From Methylobacterium sp. E-066 (GTDB taxonomy: Bacteria > Pseudomonadota > Alphaproteobacteria > Rhizobiales > Beijerinckiaceae), in the NCBI RefSeq assembly GCF_022829635.1, contig NZ_JAKSYO010000089.1, forward strand, positions 80,573 through 144,572: DNA of 64,000 nucleotides. Direction: 5' to 3'. Of the stretch, positions 30,087 through 38,556 are shown one piece after another. The position numbers were made by a program, and so were the translations under genes. Every line of letters starts with the position of its first letter. Position 1 is the stretch's first letter. Below the pieces are notes generated by a model. It did not search any database. It was given only the letters and a program-made list of their open reading frames with translations, and was not told the origin of the DNA.

Positions 30087-30848
30087 TTACGGCTCCCGCG
30101 CGCCCGCGGCAGCGCTCGGGCAGAGATCGACCAAGACGCAGCGCCCGCAGGCCGGGCGGCGATGATGGCAGACCTGCTGGCCGTGCAGCATCAGGATCTC
30201 GTGATTGTCGTAGAGATCCTGCGCGCTCCAATCGGCAGGCAGCTGCGCGCGCAGGATCGCGTGCGAGGGCCCGACATCGATCCGCGGGCCGATCAGCCCG
30301 AGGCGCTGGGCGACCCGGTGGTGGTGGCTGTCCACCGGCAGGGCCGGCATCCGCAGCGTCGAGAACGACAGCACCGCCGCGCTGGTCTTGGGACCGATCC
30401 CCGGAATCGCCTCCAGCCAGGCGCGGGCCGCCGCGACATCCATGTCGCCTAGGAAGGCCAGATCGAGGCTGCCGCAGCGCTCGCGCACGGCGACCAGCAC
30501 TTCGCGGATCCGCGGCGCCTTCAGCTCCGGCCAGGTCACGCCGGCGATTGCCACCTGGATCTCCGGCACCGCCGCGTCGATCACCGCTTCCCAATCCGGG
30601 AAGCGGGCACGCAGAGCCTTGAAGGCCCGGCCGGATTCGGCGTTGCGGGTCCGGTGCGACAGCAGCGACGAGACCAGCTCGCTCACCGGGTCGAGGCTGT
30701 GGAAGTACGGGATCGGGCAGCCATAGACCGGGCAGAGCCGGGCATGGATGGCGAGCGCCTTGTCGGCGACCGCCGGGTCGGCCGGTGACGGGGCGGCCCT
30801 GCGACGCGACGGCGGTGCGGACGTGGTCGGAAAGAGGGAGGTCGGCAT
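30087..30848 (-). CDS. endonuclease III-like DNA glycosylase
   Basis: About 253 residues of the HhH-GPD family. The helix-hairpin-helix IPGIGPKTSAAVL includes the catalytic Lys, the VDSHHHRVAQR strand supplies the catalytic Asp, and a C-terminal C-x6-C-x2-C-x5-C set binds the [4Fe-4S] cluster. It probably removes oxidised pyrimidines, but it is not a canonical Nth, because the region before the HhH is divergent. Start uncertain: TTG at 30893 adds 15 residues; the ATG was chosen. No close operon partner. Confidence 0.85.
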   Translation of the reverse strand: MPTSLFPTTSAPPSRRRAAPSPADPAVADKALAIHARLCPVYGCPIPYFHSLDPVSELVSSLLSHRTRNAESGRAFKALRARFPDWEAVIDAAVPEIQVAIAGVTWPELKAPRIREVLVAVRERCGSLDLAFLGDMDVAAARAWLEAIPGIGPKTSAAVLSFSTLRMPALPVDSHHHRVAQRLGLIGPRIDVGPSHAILRAQLPADWSAQDLYDNHEILMLHGQQVCHHRRPACGRCVLVDLCPSAAAGAREP

Positions 30849-31045
30849 GCACGTCGAATCCGCGAGCTGCCGCCGCAGTTCCGGGTCGTCCAATACAGCG
30901 GCGATCTGTCCCTGCGGTCAAGACGGCGTGACGTTCGCAGGTGGTTACTGGATCATCGCGCCAGGGAAGGGTTTTCTGACAGATCGCGGCGTCACCGAAG
31001 TCTATTCTTCGCGCGGCGATTTTTCGATGACCGAATGATTCGCAG

Positions 31046-31161
31046 TGTCATTCCGGGGCGCCACAGGCGAGCCCGGTCCCGAAGGGGCCGCCGACGGCGC
31101 AAGATCTTGCGCTGTCAGCGGTTATGGATCCCGGATTCCGCTTCGCGGCCCCAGGATGACA
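31046..31161. repeat. dispersed palindromic repeat, family 3
   Basis: Element of ~116 bases with imperfect inverted ends TGTCATTCCGGGGC / GCCCCAGGATGACA (12 of 14 paired) and an internal GGCGCAAGATCTTGCGC palindrome (31096-31111 region). It fills part of the ~390-base gap between the endonuclease III-like and the secreted-protein genes. Similar TCATTCCGGGGC elements are known as rhizobial-type repeats. Only one copy is evident in this window. Confidence 0.7.
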
Positions 31162-31240
31162 GGGCGAATAATTGGGGCCCGGCGACCTCTCGTTCGCGGA
31201 AGAGAACAAGAATTCTTTTTGCGACCGCTCTCCCGGCAGC

Positions 31241-31984
31241 CTACTTCACCAGCGCAAAGATATTCACGTCGAGGTTGTCGTCGGTGCCGTCCTTGAGGTC
31301 GGTGGCGTATTCCTCGACGAAGCGGTCCTGGACGACGATGTCCTTGGCGTCGAGATAGGCCGTCAGCGTCTCGTAGGTGCTATCGATCGACTCGTAGGAG
31401 CCCCGGTGGGGGAAGCGCAGGGCCTTGCCGGACGGGGTCGTGCCGAAGCGCAGGCCGTCAGCTTCCGCGGGCGCCGGACTCGGGGCTGCGGCCACCGGGA
31501 TCATCGCCTCGAACTCGAAGCCGTCATCGTCCGTGCGGGTGAACACCGCCAGCGGCCGGCCCGCGGGGGCGACGCCGAGCTTGGCGAGATCCGCCTCGAT
31601 CCGCGCGAAGGCTTGCGTCAGGTTGACGATGGCTTCCTCCCACTTGGTCTTACCCGAGACGATGGCGGCCGGCTTGGCCGGCAGGGTCACCTCGTCGACG
31701 TCGCCGGGCTCGCCGGGTTTTTCGATGAGGGTCGGGCGACCGGGCGTGCCCACGGCCGCCTGGCCGGCGGGCGGCGGCTTGACCGCCTGCTGAGGGGCCG
31801 GGGCGGCGCTCTTGGTCGGGTCGGGAACCGGGTTGGGCGCCGTGGTGGTCGGCAGCGGGCTGGTCTGGGCGGGCGCCGGCGCGGTGGAGGGCGGCGGCGC
31901 GGGCTGCTGCTGCGCGGCCAGCGGGCCGCCGGCGGCGAGGATCAGCGCGGTCGAGAGGGCGACGAGGGAACGAAGGCGGATCAC
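31241..31984 (-). CDS. secreted GyrI-like (effector-binding) domain protein
   Basis: 247-residue exported protein. A signal peptide spans about 1-24 (RSLVALSTALILAAGGPLAAQ), then a Pro/Ala-rich low-complexity linker (about 25-85), and a C-terminal GyrI/BmrR effector-binding-like domain (about 100-245, with FEFEAMIPVA and GSYESIDSTYETLTAYL). In the cytosol such domains bind ligands for regulators; here it is periplasmic or lipid-facing, and the ligand is unknown. Not part of an obvious operon. Confidence 0.78.
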   Translation of the reverse strand: MIRLRSLVALSTALILAAGGPLAAQQQPAPPPSTAPAPAQTSPLPTTTAPNPVPDPTKSAAPAPQQAVKPPPAGQAAVGTPGRPTLIEKPGEPGDVDEVTLPAKPAAIVSGKTKWEEAIVNLTQAFARIEADLAKLGVAPAGRPLAVFTRTDDDGFEFEAMIPVAAAPSPAPAEADGLRFGTTPSGKALRFPHRGSYESIDSTYETLTAYLDAKDIVVQDRFVEEYATDLKDGTDDNLDVNIFALVK

Positions 31985-32182
31985 GGGTGGCGCTCCGGTC
32001 GGGTCCCGGCGGATCGTCGCGTGGGCTCCCGCCGGCTAACCTAGTGGCGATCCGGCCCGCCCGCGAGGGCGCGGGTCACGAGAGCCGCGGGTGCGGCGCA
32101 TCTGCCACGCCGCCGGCCCCCCTCGCGTCGGGCGGAGGGTTTTGCCATATAGCTGCCCGATCCCCTCAACCTCTCTGGCTGC

Positions 32183-33070
32183 ATGAGCGCACTCGCCCAT
32201 AGACGCTTCCTGAAGATGCACGGCGCCGGCAACGCGATCGTGGTGCTGGACCTGCGCGGCTCGACGGCCAAGGTCCGGCCCGAGGAGGCCCGGGCGATCG
32301 CGCAGGATCCCGGCTCGCACTTCGATCAGCTGATGGTGCTGCACGATCCCGTGAGCGTCGGCACCGACGCGTTCATGCGGATCTACAACACCGACGGCTC
32401 GGAATCCGGCGCTTGCGGCAACGGCACCCGCTGCGTCGCCTACGCGATGCTCGACGACCCGGCCATGGCCCGCCCCGCCGAGGGCGGACGACTGGTCCTG
32501 GAGACATCGGCAGGCCGCGTGGGCGTGCGCCGGGTCTCGGAGCGCGCCTTCACGGTCGATATGGGCCGGCCAAGACTCGCCTGGGACGAGATCCCCCTAT
32601 CCGAACCGTTCCCCGACACGCGGCGGATCGAATTGCAGATCGGCCCGATCGACGATCCGATCCTGCACTCGCCGGGCGCCGTGAACATGGGCAACCCGCA
32701 CGCGGTGTTCTTCGTGGACCGGGATCCCACCTCCTACGACCTCGCCCGGATCGGGCCGATGCTGGAGAACCACCCGCTGTTTCCGGAGCGCGCCAACATC
32801 TCGATCGCGCAGGTGACCGAGCGCGAGGCGATCACCCTGCGGGTCTGGGAGCGCGGCGCCGGGCTGACGCTCGCCTGCGGCACCGCCGCTTGCGCCACCG
32901 TGGTGGCGGCCTCGCGCCTGCGGATGATCGGACGGCAGGCCCATGTCCGGCTGCCCGGGGGCGAGCTGTTCGTGGAATGGCGCGCCGACGACCATGTCCT
33001 GATGACCGGCCCGGTCGCGCTCGTGGCTGAGGGCACGCTGGCGCCGGAGCTGTTTGCCGGCGCCGCCTGA
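32183..33070 (+). CDS. dapF: diaminopimelate epimerase
   Basis: 295-residue PLP-independent racemase that turns LL-diaminopimelate into the meso form for lysine and peptidoglycan. Both catalytic cysteines are present: Cys78 in [10 protein letters not shown] and Cys232 in [10 protein letters not shown]. The N-terminal KMHGAGN strand is typical. The stop overlaps the mtaB start by one base (TGATG), so the two are translationally coupled. Confidence 0.97.
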   Translation: MSALAHRRFLKMHGAGNAIVVLDLRGSTAKVRPEEARAIAQDPGSHFDQLMVLHDPVSVGTDAFMRIYNTDGSESGACGNGTRCVAYAMLDDPAMARPAEGGRLVLETSAGRVGVRRVSERAFTVDMGRPRLAWDEIPLSEPFPDTRRIELQIGPIDDPILHSPGAVNMGNPHAVFFVDRDPTSYDLARIGPMLENHPLFPERANISIAQVTEREAITLRVWERGAGLTLACGTAACATVVAASRLRMIGRQAHVRLPGGELFVEWRADDHVLMTGPVALVAEGTLAPELFAGAA

Positions 33071-34296
33071 TGGGCGTCGAGACCCTCACCTTCGGGTGCC
33101 GGCTCAACACGGTCGAGTCGGAGGCCCTGCGCGTCCACGCGGCGGCCGACGGGCGCGACCGGGTCGTGGTCAACACCTGTGCTGTGACCCAGGAGGCCGG
33201 CCGCCAGGCCCGCAAGGCGATCCGCCGGATCGCCCGGGAGCGGCCCGGCACCGAGATCGTCGTCACCGGCTGCGGCGCCGAGGTCGAGACCGAAGCCTAC
33301 GCGGCGATGCCGGAGGTGGCGCGCCTCGTCGGCAATGCCGAGAAGCTCAGCGCAGCTGGCTGGTCGCCCGCCGGTACCGGTCCGGGCGCCGTGATGGAGG
33401 CCCGCACGATCGCGCCAACGCGGATCGACTCCGTCACCGGCCATACGCGGGCGTTCGTGCCCGTGCAGAACGGCTGCGACCATCGCTGCACCTTCTGCAT
33501 CATCCCGTTCGGCCGCGGCACCTCCCGCTCGGTGCCGGTCGCAGACGTCATCGCGCAGGTCGAGACCATCGTGGCCCATGGCGGCCGCGAGGTGGTCCTC
33601 ACCGGTGTCGATCTCACGGCCTATGGCCGCGACCTGCTCGAACCGTCGCTGTCCCTCGGGGGTCTGGTGCGGGCGATCCTGCGGGGCGTGCCGGAGCTGG
33701 CGCGCCTGCGCGTCTCCTCGATCGACTCGGTAGAGGCGGACGACGCGCTGCTCGCGGCGCTCGCCGAGGAGGAGCGGCTGATGCCGCACCTGCACCTGTC
33801 CCTCCAGTCCGGCGACGACCTGATCCTCAAACGCATGAAGCGCCGGCACAGCCGTGCCGACGCGATCCGCTTCTGCGAGACGGTCCGAGCCTTACGCCCC
33901 GATGTGGTGTTTGGCGCCGACCTGATCGCGGGCTTCCCCACCGAGACCGAGGACCAGTTCCGCCGCTCCCTCGATCTGGTGGCCGAATGCGGGCTGACGC
34001 ATCTGCACGTCTTCCCGTACTCGCCCCGCCCCGGGACGCCCGCCGCCCGCATGCCTCCGGTGGCGCAGGACGCGATCCGTGACCGCGCCGCCCGCCTGCG
34101 CGCAGCCGGCGCGGACGCCCTGCACCAGCATCTCGACGGGCAGGTCGGCCGCACGCTGACGGTCCTGGCGGAGCGCGGCGGCATCGGCCGGAGCGCGGAT
34201 TTCACACCCGTGCGGTTGGCGGGGGATCTCGAGGCGGGGACGTTCCACGTGGTCAAAATCGCAGACCACGATGGCGCTCGGCTGATCGCCGCTTGA
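33070..34296 (+). CDS. mtaB: tRNA (t6A37)-methylthiotransferase MtaB
   Basis: 408-residue radical-SAM enzyme that adds a methylthio group to t6A37 of tRNAs. The N-terminal UPF0004 domain has Cys10, Cys37 and Cys68; the radical-SAM cluster is Cys136, Cys140 and Cys143 in CDHRCTFC. A TRAM-like C-terminal segment follows. It is coupled to dapF, an order common in alphaproteobacteria. A hairpin lies downstream near 34330-34373. Confidence 0.95.
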   Translation: MGVETLTFGCRLNTVESEALRVHAAADGRDRVVVNTCAVTQEAGRQARKAIRRIARERPGTEIVVTGCGAEVETEAYAAMPEVARLVGNAEKLSAAGWSPAGTGPGAVMEARTIAPTRIDSVTGHTRAFVPVQNGCDHRCTFCIIPFGRGTSRSVPVADVIAQVETIVAHGGREVVLTGVDLTAYGRDLLEPSLSLGGLVRAILRGVPELARLRVSSIDSVEADDALLAALAEEERLMPHLHLSLQSGDDLILKRMKRRHSRADAIRFCETVRALRPDVVFGADLIAGFPTETEDQFRRSLDLVAECGLTHLHVFPYSPRPGTPAARMPPVAQDAIRDRAARLRAAGADALHQHLDGQVGRTLTVLAERGGIGRSADFTPVRLAGDLEAGTFHVVKIADHDGARLIAA

Positions 34297-34328
34297 AGCC
34301 TCTCCGACAACGGCATTCCGAGGCGACA

Positions 34329-34373
34329 GAGCGAAGCGGAGCCTCGATGGCCCCACCGAGGCTCGCTTCGCTC
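34329..34373. repeat. inverted repeat downstream of mtaB
   Basis: GAGCGAAGCGGAGCCTCG (34329-34346) pairs with CGAGGCTCGCTTCGCTC (34357-34373) around a 10-base loop, with one or two bulged bases. Without a T run it is not a classical terminator. The GAGCGAAGC and CGAGGCTCGC pieces resemble fragments of the family 1 repeats. Confidence 0.6.
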
Positions 34374-34457
34374 ACAGCGCAGATAAGGTCGAGGTTAGGA
34401 CGACCCGTCGAACCGGTTCTACGAAAAAAGGATCGCGGCCGTCCGGACGTCCAAACT

Positions 34458-34535
34458 CTAACGATGCTGATAGTAATCCCAGACCAGGAACGCTGGAAAT
34501 GGGATCATGATGGCGAAGAAAATCCAGTCGAACAT
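34458..34535 (-). CDS. possible 25-residue single-pass membrane peptide
   Basis: ORF encoding a very hydrophobic peptide (FDWIFFAIMIPFPAFLVW core) with a short polar C-terminus DYYQHR. It sits in the 331-base gap between mtaB and the YmdB-like gene, which otherwise holds only a hairpin. The local sequence is less GC-rich than its surroundings, and third positions do not look random. No clear ribosome site was seen, so it may be chance. Confidence 0.35.
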   Translation of the reverse strand: MFDWIFFAIMIPFPAFLVWDYYQHR

Positions 34536-34627
34536 CTGAGGCACGGCGAGATCCATTCCTTCGGGGGTCTCTGCAATCTACCGATGCGAACCGCCGAAGT
34601 TCCTGGACCGGGCACCAGCCCGCCTCG

Positions 34628-35446
34628 CTAGTCCCAGAAGTGAGGCCGGCTCTCTTCCAGATTTGGCCCGAGGCGCACCGCCGCGACCTTGGTGGCCAGC
34701 CCGTCCGGCCGGGTCTCCACTGCGATGCCGCAGAGCGTCGCTTCGCCGCCCGCCACTTCCCAGCGGGAGCCCGGCGTCTTCTGGATCATCCGACGGATCG
34801 GCTCGTCCTTCTGCATGCCGATCACCGAATCGTAATCGCCGCACATGCCGGCATCCGACATGTAAGCGGTGCCGCCGGGCAGGATCCGGTGATCGGCCGT
34901 GGGTGTGTGGGTGTGGGTGCCGACCACGAGGCTGGCGCGGCCGTCGAGGTAATGGCCGAAGGCCTGCTTCTCGCTGGTCGCCTCCGCGTGCACATCCACG
35001 ACAACAGCGTCGGCGGCGGCCCCGAGGGGGCAGGCCGAGATCTCGCGCTCCACCGCGGTGAACGGGTCGTCCATGGCATCGAGGAACACCCGGCCCATGA
35101 CGTTGACCACCAGAACCCGGGCGCCGCCCTGCGTTTCCACCACGGTGGCGCCGCGGCCGGGGGTGCCGGGCGGGTAGTTCGCCGGCCGCACCAGACGGGG
35201 CTGGCGGGCGATGAACACCAGGGCCTCGCGCTGGTCGAAGCTGTGATTGCCAAGCGTCACGGCGTCGGCGCCGGCCTGGATCAGCTCGTCGCAGATCGTC
35301 TCGGAGATGCCGAAGCCGCCGGCCGCGTTCTCGCCGTTGACCACGACGCAGTCGAGCCGCCAGCGCTCGCGCAGCTTGGGCAGACGCTCGCAGACGACGG
35401 TACGGCCCGGGCGACCGATGACGTCGCCGAGAAAAAGCAGCCGCAT
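34628..35446 (-). CDS. YmdB-family metallophosphoesterase (cyclic nucleotide phosphodiesterase-like)
   Basis: 272-residue metallophosphatase of the YmdB/TIGR00282 family, known in Bacillus as a 2',3'-cAMP phosphodiesterase affecting biofilm and nanotube behaviour. Motifs: LFLGDVIGRPGR at the N-terminus, NGENAAGG, LGNHSFD, DVHAEATSEK and VGTHTHTPTAD provide the di-metal ligands. Cytosolic. It starts three bases before the end of the 5-formyl-THF cyclo-ligase gene region on the same strand, so they form an operon. Confidence 0.9.
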   Translation of the reverse strand: MRLLFLGDVIGRPGRTVVCERLPKLRERWRLDCVVVNGENAAGGFGISETICDELIQAGADAVTLGNHSFDQREALVFIARQPRLVRPANYPPGTPGRGATVVETQGGARVLVVNVMGRVFLDAMDDPFTAVEREISACPLGAAADAVVVDVHAEATSEKQAFGHYLDGRASLVVGTHTHTPTADHRILPGGTAYMSDAGMCGDYDSVIGMQKDEPIRRMIQKTPGSRWEVAGGEATLCGIAVETRPDGLATKVAAVRLGPNLEESRPHFWD

Positions 35447-35449
35447 GGA

Positions 35450-36067
35450 TCAGGATTTCCTGTCGAACCGGGTCACGCCCGATTCGGTGATCACGAACTG
35501 GAGCGGCCGGTCATGCGGCTCGGCCGGCACGCGATCAACCCGTTGCACGGAGAATCCGACCCCGACGGTGAGCACGGGCCGGGTGCGGGACAGGCGGCTG
35601 ATCGCGCCGTCATAGTAGCCGCGGCCGTAGCCGATGCGCTGACCCGAGCCGTCGAAGGCGGCGAGCGGCACGATCAGGGCGTCGGGCTCCACCGGCGGCA
35701 GCGACGGATCGGGCTCGCTCAGGCCGAAGCGGCCGGCGACCAGCGCATCCTCGGCCCGCCATTCCCGGAAGACCAGTCCCTCGGGGGTGACATGCGGCAG
35801 GGCGATTCTCTGGCCGCGGGCCAACAGGCCCTCGGCGGCGGGACGCGGATCGACCTCGCTGCGGATCGGCCAGTAGGCGCCGACCAGCCGAGCCTCGGCG
35901 AGTTCCGGCAGGGCCAGCAGCGCCTCGACGATCCATGCGGAGGCCGCCTGTCGGGCGGGCGGCTCCAGGGCATCGCGGGCGGCGAGTGCGGCGCCGCGCA
36001 ACTCGGCCTTGAGCGCCGCGTCGGTCTTGGAGGGGCCGGCTTCAGGAGAAGGAGAGTGCGGAGCCAC
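35450..36067 (-). CDS. 5-formyltetrahydrofolate cyclo-ligase
   Basis: 205-residue enzyme that converts 5-formyl-THF to 5,10-methenyl-THF with ATP. Features: LRGAALAARDAL at the N-terminus, YWPIRSEVDPRP, LPHVTPEGLVFREW, the catalytic core LIVPLAAFDGSGQRIGYGRGYYD. The frame is open 216 bases further upstream through a structured RNA region, but no Met occurs there that fits; the GTG chosen yields normal length. The probable 6S RNA gene lies directly upstream, an arrangement widely conserved in proteobacteria. Confidence 0.92.
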   Translation of the reverse strand: MAPHSPSPEAGPSKTDAALKAELRGAALAARDALEPPARQAASAWIVEALLALPELAEARLVGAYWPIRSEVDPRPAAEGLLARGQRIALPHVTPEGLVFREWRAEDALVAGRFGLSEPDPSLPPVEPDALIVPLAAFDGSGQRIGYGRGYYDGAISRLSRTRPVLTVGVGFSVQRVDRVPAEPHDRPLQFVITESGVTRFDRKS

Positions 36068-36079
36068 GTGAGCCGTTGG

Positions 36080-36240
36080 AGGATCGATCCCGGGAAACCT
36101 ACAGAGTAGGTGGGCGCCGTGTTGGCCAAGTCCAGGGACGAGGCCAGGGACAGCTCCCGAGGGAGTCGATAAGGCCCCGGGGAAAGTGCTCCTGACGAAC
36201 TCTGCAGCCCCGCCTCCGCAATGTAGCGATCTCGGGGGGC
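36080..36240 (-). ncRNA. ssrS: probable 6S RNA (SsrS)
   Basis: A structured segment of ~160 bases directly upstream of the 5-formyl-THF cyclo-ligase gene, where 6S RNA is found in many proteobacteria. On the minus strand CTGCAGAGT pairs with ACTCTGTAG to enclose a long, interrupted hairpin; the interior holds CTCC-CTCG-GGAG and a GGCC/GGCC pairing around TTATCGA, consistent with a bubble-and-hairpin fold. The ends are approximate. Identification rests on position and fold by eye, not on a covariance search. Confidence 0.55.
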
Positions 36241-36312
36241 TCCCGCCAGGGCCGGGGGAAGCGAAATATCGATGGGCGATCAACTCGGCAGCGTTCGCTC
36301 GGCGAAACGCTC

Positions 36313-36561
36313 TCAGCGCGACCGGTCGGCCGCTCCGGCGACGACCGCTCGGGTGCCGGCCAGGATCTCGGCTCGCACGGTTTCGGTCGGGGCCGCGTCC
36401 CAGAGCCGGATCAACTCGATCAGCCCGGCCTGCGGCATCGCGGCGGGGTCGGCGAAGAACGCGTCGATCGGCACGCCGATGACGGCGGCGATCCGCGAGA
36501 GCTTGGCGTTCAGGGCACGCCGCCTATGCGTTTCGGGCCGGATCGTCGCGCTCGCAGTCAT
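36313..36561 (-). CDS. small XRE-regulator-like protein, possible truncated form
   Basis: 82-residue protein. Residues about 15-40 (RRALNAKLSRIAAVIGVPIDAFF) resemble the last helices of an XRE/Cro-type helix-turn-helix, and the rest (LIELIRLWDAAPTETVRAEIL) resembles the C-terminal helices of short XRE regulators. The N-terminal DNA-recognition helices seem absent, so it may be a remnant or an antagonist. An AT-rich upstream region contains a near-palindrome at 36633-36650. Confidence 0.5.
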   Translation of the reverse strand: MTASATIRPETHRRRALNAKLSRIAAVIGVPIDAFFADPAAMPQAGLIELIRLWDAAPTETVRAEILAGTRAVVAGAADRSR

Positions 36562-36632
36562 GAAACAGCCACTCCGATGCATCGGAAGCCCTCGATATCA
36601 GACATCCTCCAACCAAAATACAATCTATGCAA

Positions 36633-36650
36633 TTAATCCATATGAATTAA
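36633..36650. promoter_or_regulatory. AT-rich near-palindrome upstream of XRE-like gene
   Basis: TTAATCCATATGAATTAA is an 18-base palindrome with one mismatched pair, ~72 bases upstream of the XRE-like start and in an unusually AT-rich patch (36590-36665). It may be an operator or promoter element; no direct evidence. Confidence 0.35.
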
Positions 36651-36788
36651 AGCACGCATAAGTTGCGCTATCCACCATAGGGATGCGGATCGGCCGACCG
36701 GATATCGTTTTGGCGGCTGAAATCCCGCGGCGACAAGTCGAGGCGCTAAACTCCTGACCGCTCCGGAAGCGGACACGCGTCGAGGCGG

Positions 36789-38300
36789 TTAGGTCCGGAT
36801 CCGGGGCGCCCGGGCCGAGCCGTCTATGCATTCGATGCCGCCGCCCGTGTTCAGGGTATGGAGCCGGCTCCCGGACCAAGCCGGCCCGGGCTCGATACGG
36901 CCGATCAAGGTCTGGGCGAAGCCCTCCGGGTCGAGGCGGTCGATCCGGGCCAGACCCAGGGCGCGGCCGTAGCCCTCCGCACAATCTTGGACCGGACGGA
37001 TCAGGCGGCCGCCGCGCTCGACGATGCGCCCGGCGGGCCGTGCGGTCGCAGGATCGATCAGCACCGGATTGGCCGGATGCGGCGTGTAGGGCCCACGAAA
37101 ATCCGGGGCCGACCAGAGGCAGAGCGCATCATGGTAGGATCCGGAACCGGCGGGCGCATCAGGGGCGGCGTCGCGCACGGTCGCGAACATCCACCAACGG
37201 CCGGCATGCTCCAGCAGCGTCGCGTCGCTGGCGACCACACCGGAGAGCAAAGTCGCCTCCTTTATCCAGCCCCCCGGGTAACGGGTCGCGCGGTAGAGAT
37301 CGACGGTGCCGGACGCGGAACTCTCCGGCACCATCCAGGCCTCGCCGTCGCGCTCGAACACGAACGGGTAGGAGAGGTGATGGGGCTCCTCCAGCACCGG
37401 CACGGGCGTACCCTCGGGGCCGTCCGGGCCGAACCGGACGGCGGAGATGATCGCCTTAGCCGTGGCGTGCGGGAATTCCTCGACGAAGACGTGCGTGCTG
37501 CCGGCATAGGCCAGCGGGAACGGGTCGGCGTAGAAGCGGTGGCCGTCATCCGGCAGGGTGGTCCAGCCGGTCTCGGGATGGCGTCCGAGGTCGAACAGGT
37601 CCGGTCCTTCGAGGCGGCGCCAGCCGCAGCGCCAGTGCGGGGCGCGATAGCAGAGATGGTACAGGCGGTGGACCACGGCGCCGGCCAGCATCCGCGCGGC
37701 CCGGGTGCCGAGCTCGGCACCCGACAGGGTCCGTCCGGAGCCGGAGGGCGGCGCAGGCTCGGCTGCGACGGGCGCCTCGCTCCCTCCCGCCGCCCGGCGC
37801 CGCAGGGCTGCCACGACCAGGGTCACCGTCCGCGCCAGCGCGTCGTCGACGCCGGCGAGCAGGATGCCCGGCCGATCGGTGCCGAGCCGGCCCTCGGCCC
37901 GGATGGTCCCGGCCTCGATCAGTGTCAGCCGCGGGACCGCCCCGGCGAGCAGGCTCGCCAGCAGGGCGCCGTCGCCGAGCCGGCCGTCATAGGCCAGGTG
38001 CCAGAGCGCGGTGGCGGCCGGGAGATCGCCGCACAGGTCGAGCACCAGATCCGGCGCCGCGTCGGGCCTGCGCCAGGGGTTGAGCGCAGTCGGCGGCAGG
38101 CGTTCGGAGCCGATTCGTGGCAGGCGGTGGATCAGCGCCTCCAGCCGGAACAGCAATTCGATCTTGTCGGGCCACCCGTCCGGGACCGCGGCGGCATCGA
38201 CGCTCACGGCCCGGATGCCGGGGGTCTCGGCGATGCGCTGCAGCAGGGCGATCTGCCAACGGCGCGGTTCGGCGCCGTCCAGACGAACTCTCACATGCAT
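36789..38300 (-). CDS. GINT1-like (glucosamine inositolphosphorylceramide transferase N-terminal-like) protein
   Basis: 503-residue protein. The second half (about 225-500) is a beta-propeller-like module with HRFYADPFPLAYAG, VFVEEFPHATAKA, HHLSYPFVFERDG and DATLLEHAGRWWMFA, as in the GINT1 N-terminal family related to GH43 propellers. The first ~220 residues resemble the N-terminal domain of bacterial relatives. No signal peptide. It may act in sugar modification of a lipid or glycan; catalysis unproven. The ATG giving MHVRVRLDG was chosen; a longer frame exists. It opens the polysaccharide region, divergent from the Wzc-like gene. Confidence 0.75.
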   Translation of the reverse strand: MHVRVRLDGAEPRRWQIALLQRIAETPGIRAVSVDAAAVPDGWPDKIELLFRLEALIHRLPRIGSERLPPTALNPWRRPDAAPDLVLDLCGDLPAATALWHLAYDGRLGDGALLASLLAGAVPRLTLIEAGTIRAEGRLGTDRPGILLAGVDDALARTVTLVVAALRRRAAGGSEAPVAAEPAPPSGSGRTLSGAELGTRAARMLAGAVVHRLYHLCYRAPHWRCGWRRLEGPDLFDLGRHPETGWTTLPDDGHRFYADPFPLAYAGSTHVFVEEFPHATAKAIISAVRFGPDGPEGTPVPVLEEPHHLSYPFVFERDGEAWMVPESSASGTVDLYRATRYPGGWIKEATLLSGVVASDATLLEHAGRWWMFATVRDAAPDAPAGSGSYHDALCLWSAPDFRGPYTPHPANPVLIDPATARPAGRIVERGGRLIRPVQDCAEGYGRALGLARIDRLDPEGFAQTLIGRIEPGPAWSGSRLHTLNTGGGIECIDGSARAPRIRT

Positions 38301-38556
38301 GATGAGCGCCCCCGCCCAGCGCGATGTCCCGCCGGATAACGGCCGCAGATCCGATCTAATTCCCAAACGGTAACGGGAACGATAACTCTACAGGCCGTCG
38401 CGTTTGGTTGGGGGCGTTTACCAGACGCCGAGTAATCGGCGCGTGAGCCGACGACCCTCGGCAGTCTTGAGGGATTGTCAGCAGTCTGCGCGGCTCTTGC
38501 AGTAGGAGATGGAGCCCGCGAGGGATCGACCGAGTTCGAGACGATGGTGACCGATC

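Noticed and set aside
36068..36283. N-terminal extension of 5-formyl-THF cyclo-ligase
   Set aside because: The extra 72 residues have no family similarity and overlap the probable 6S RNA.
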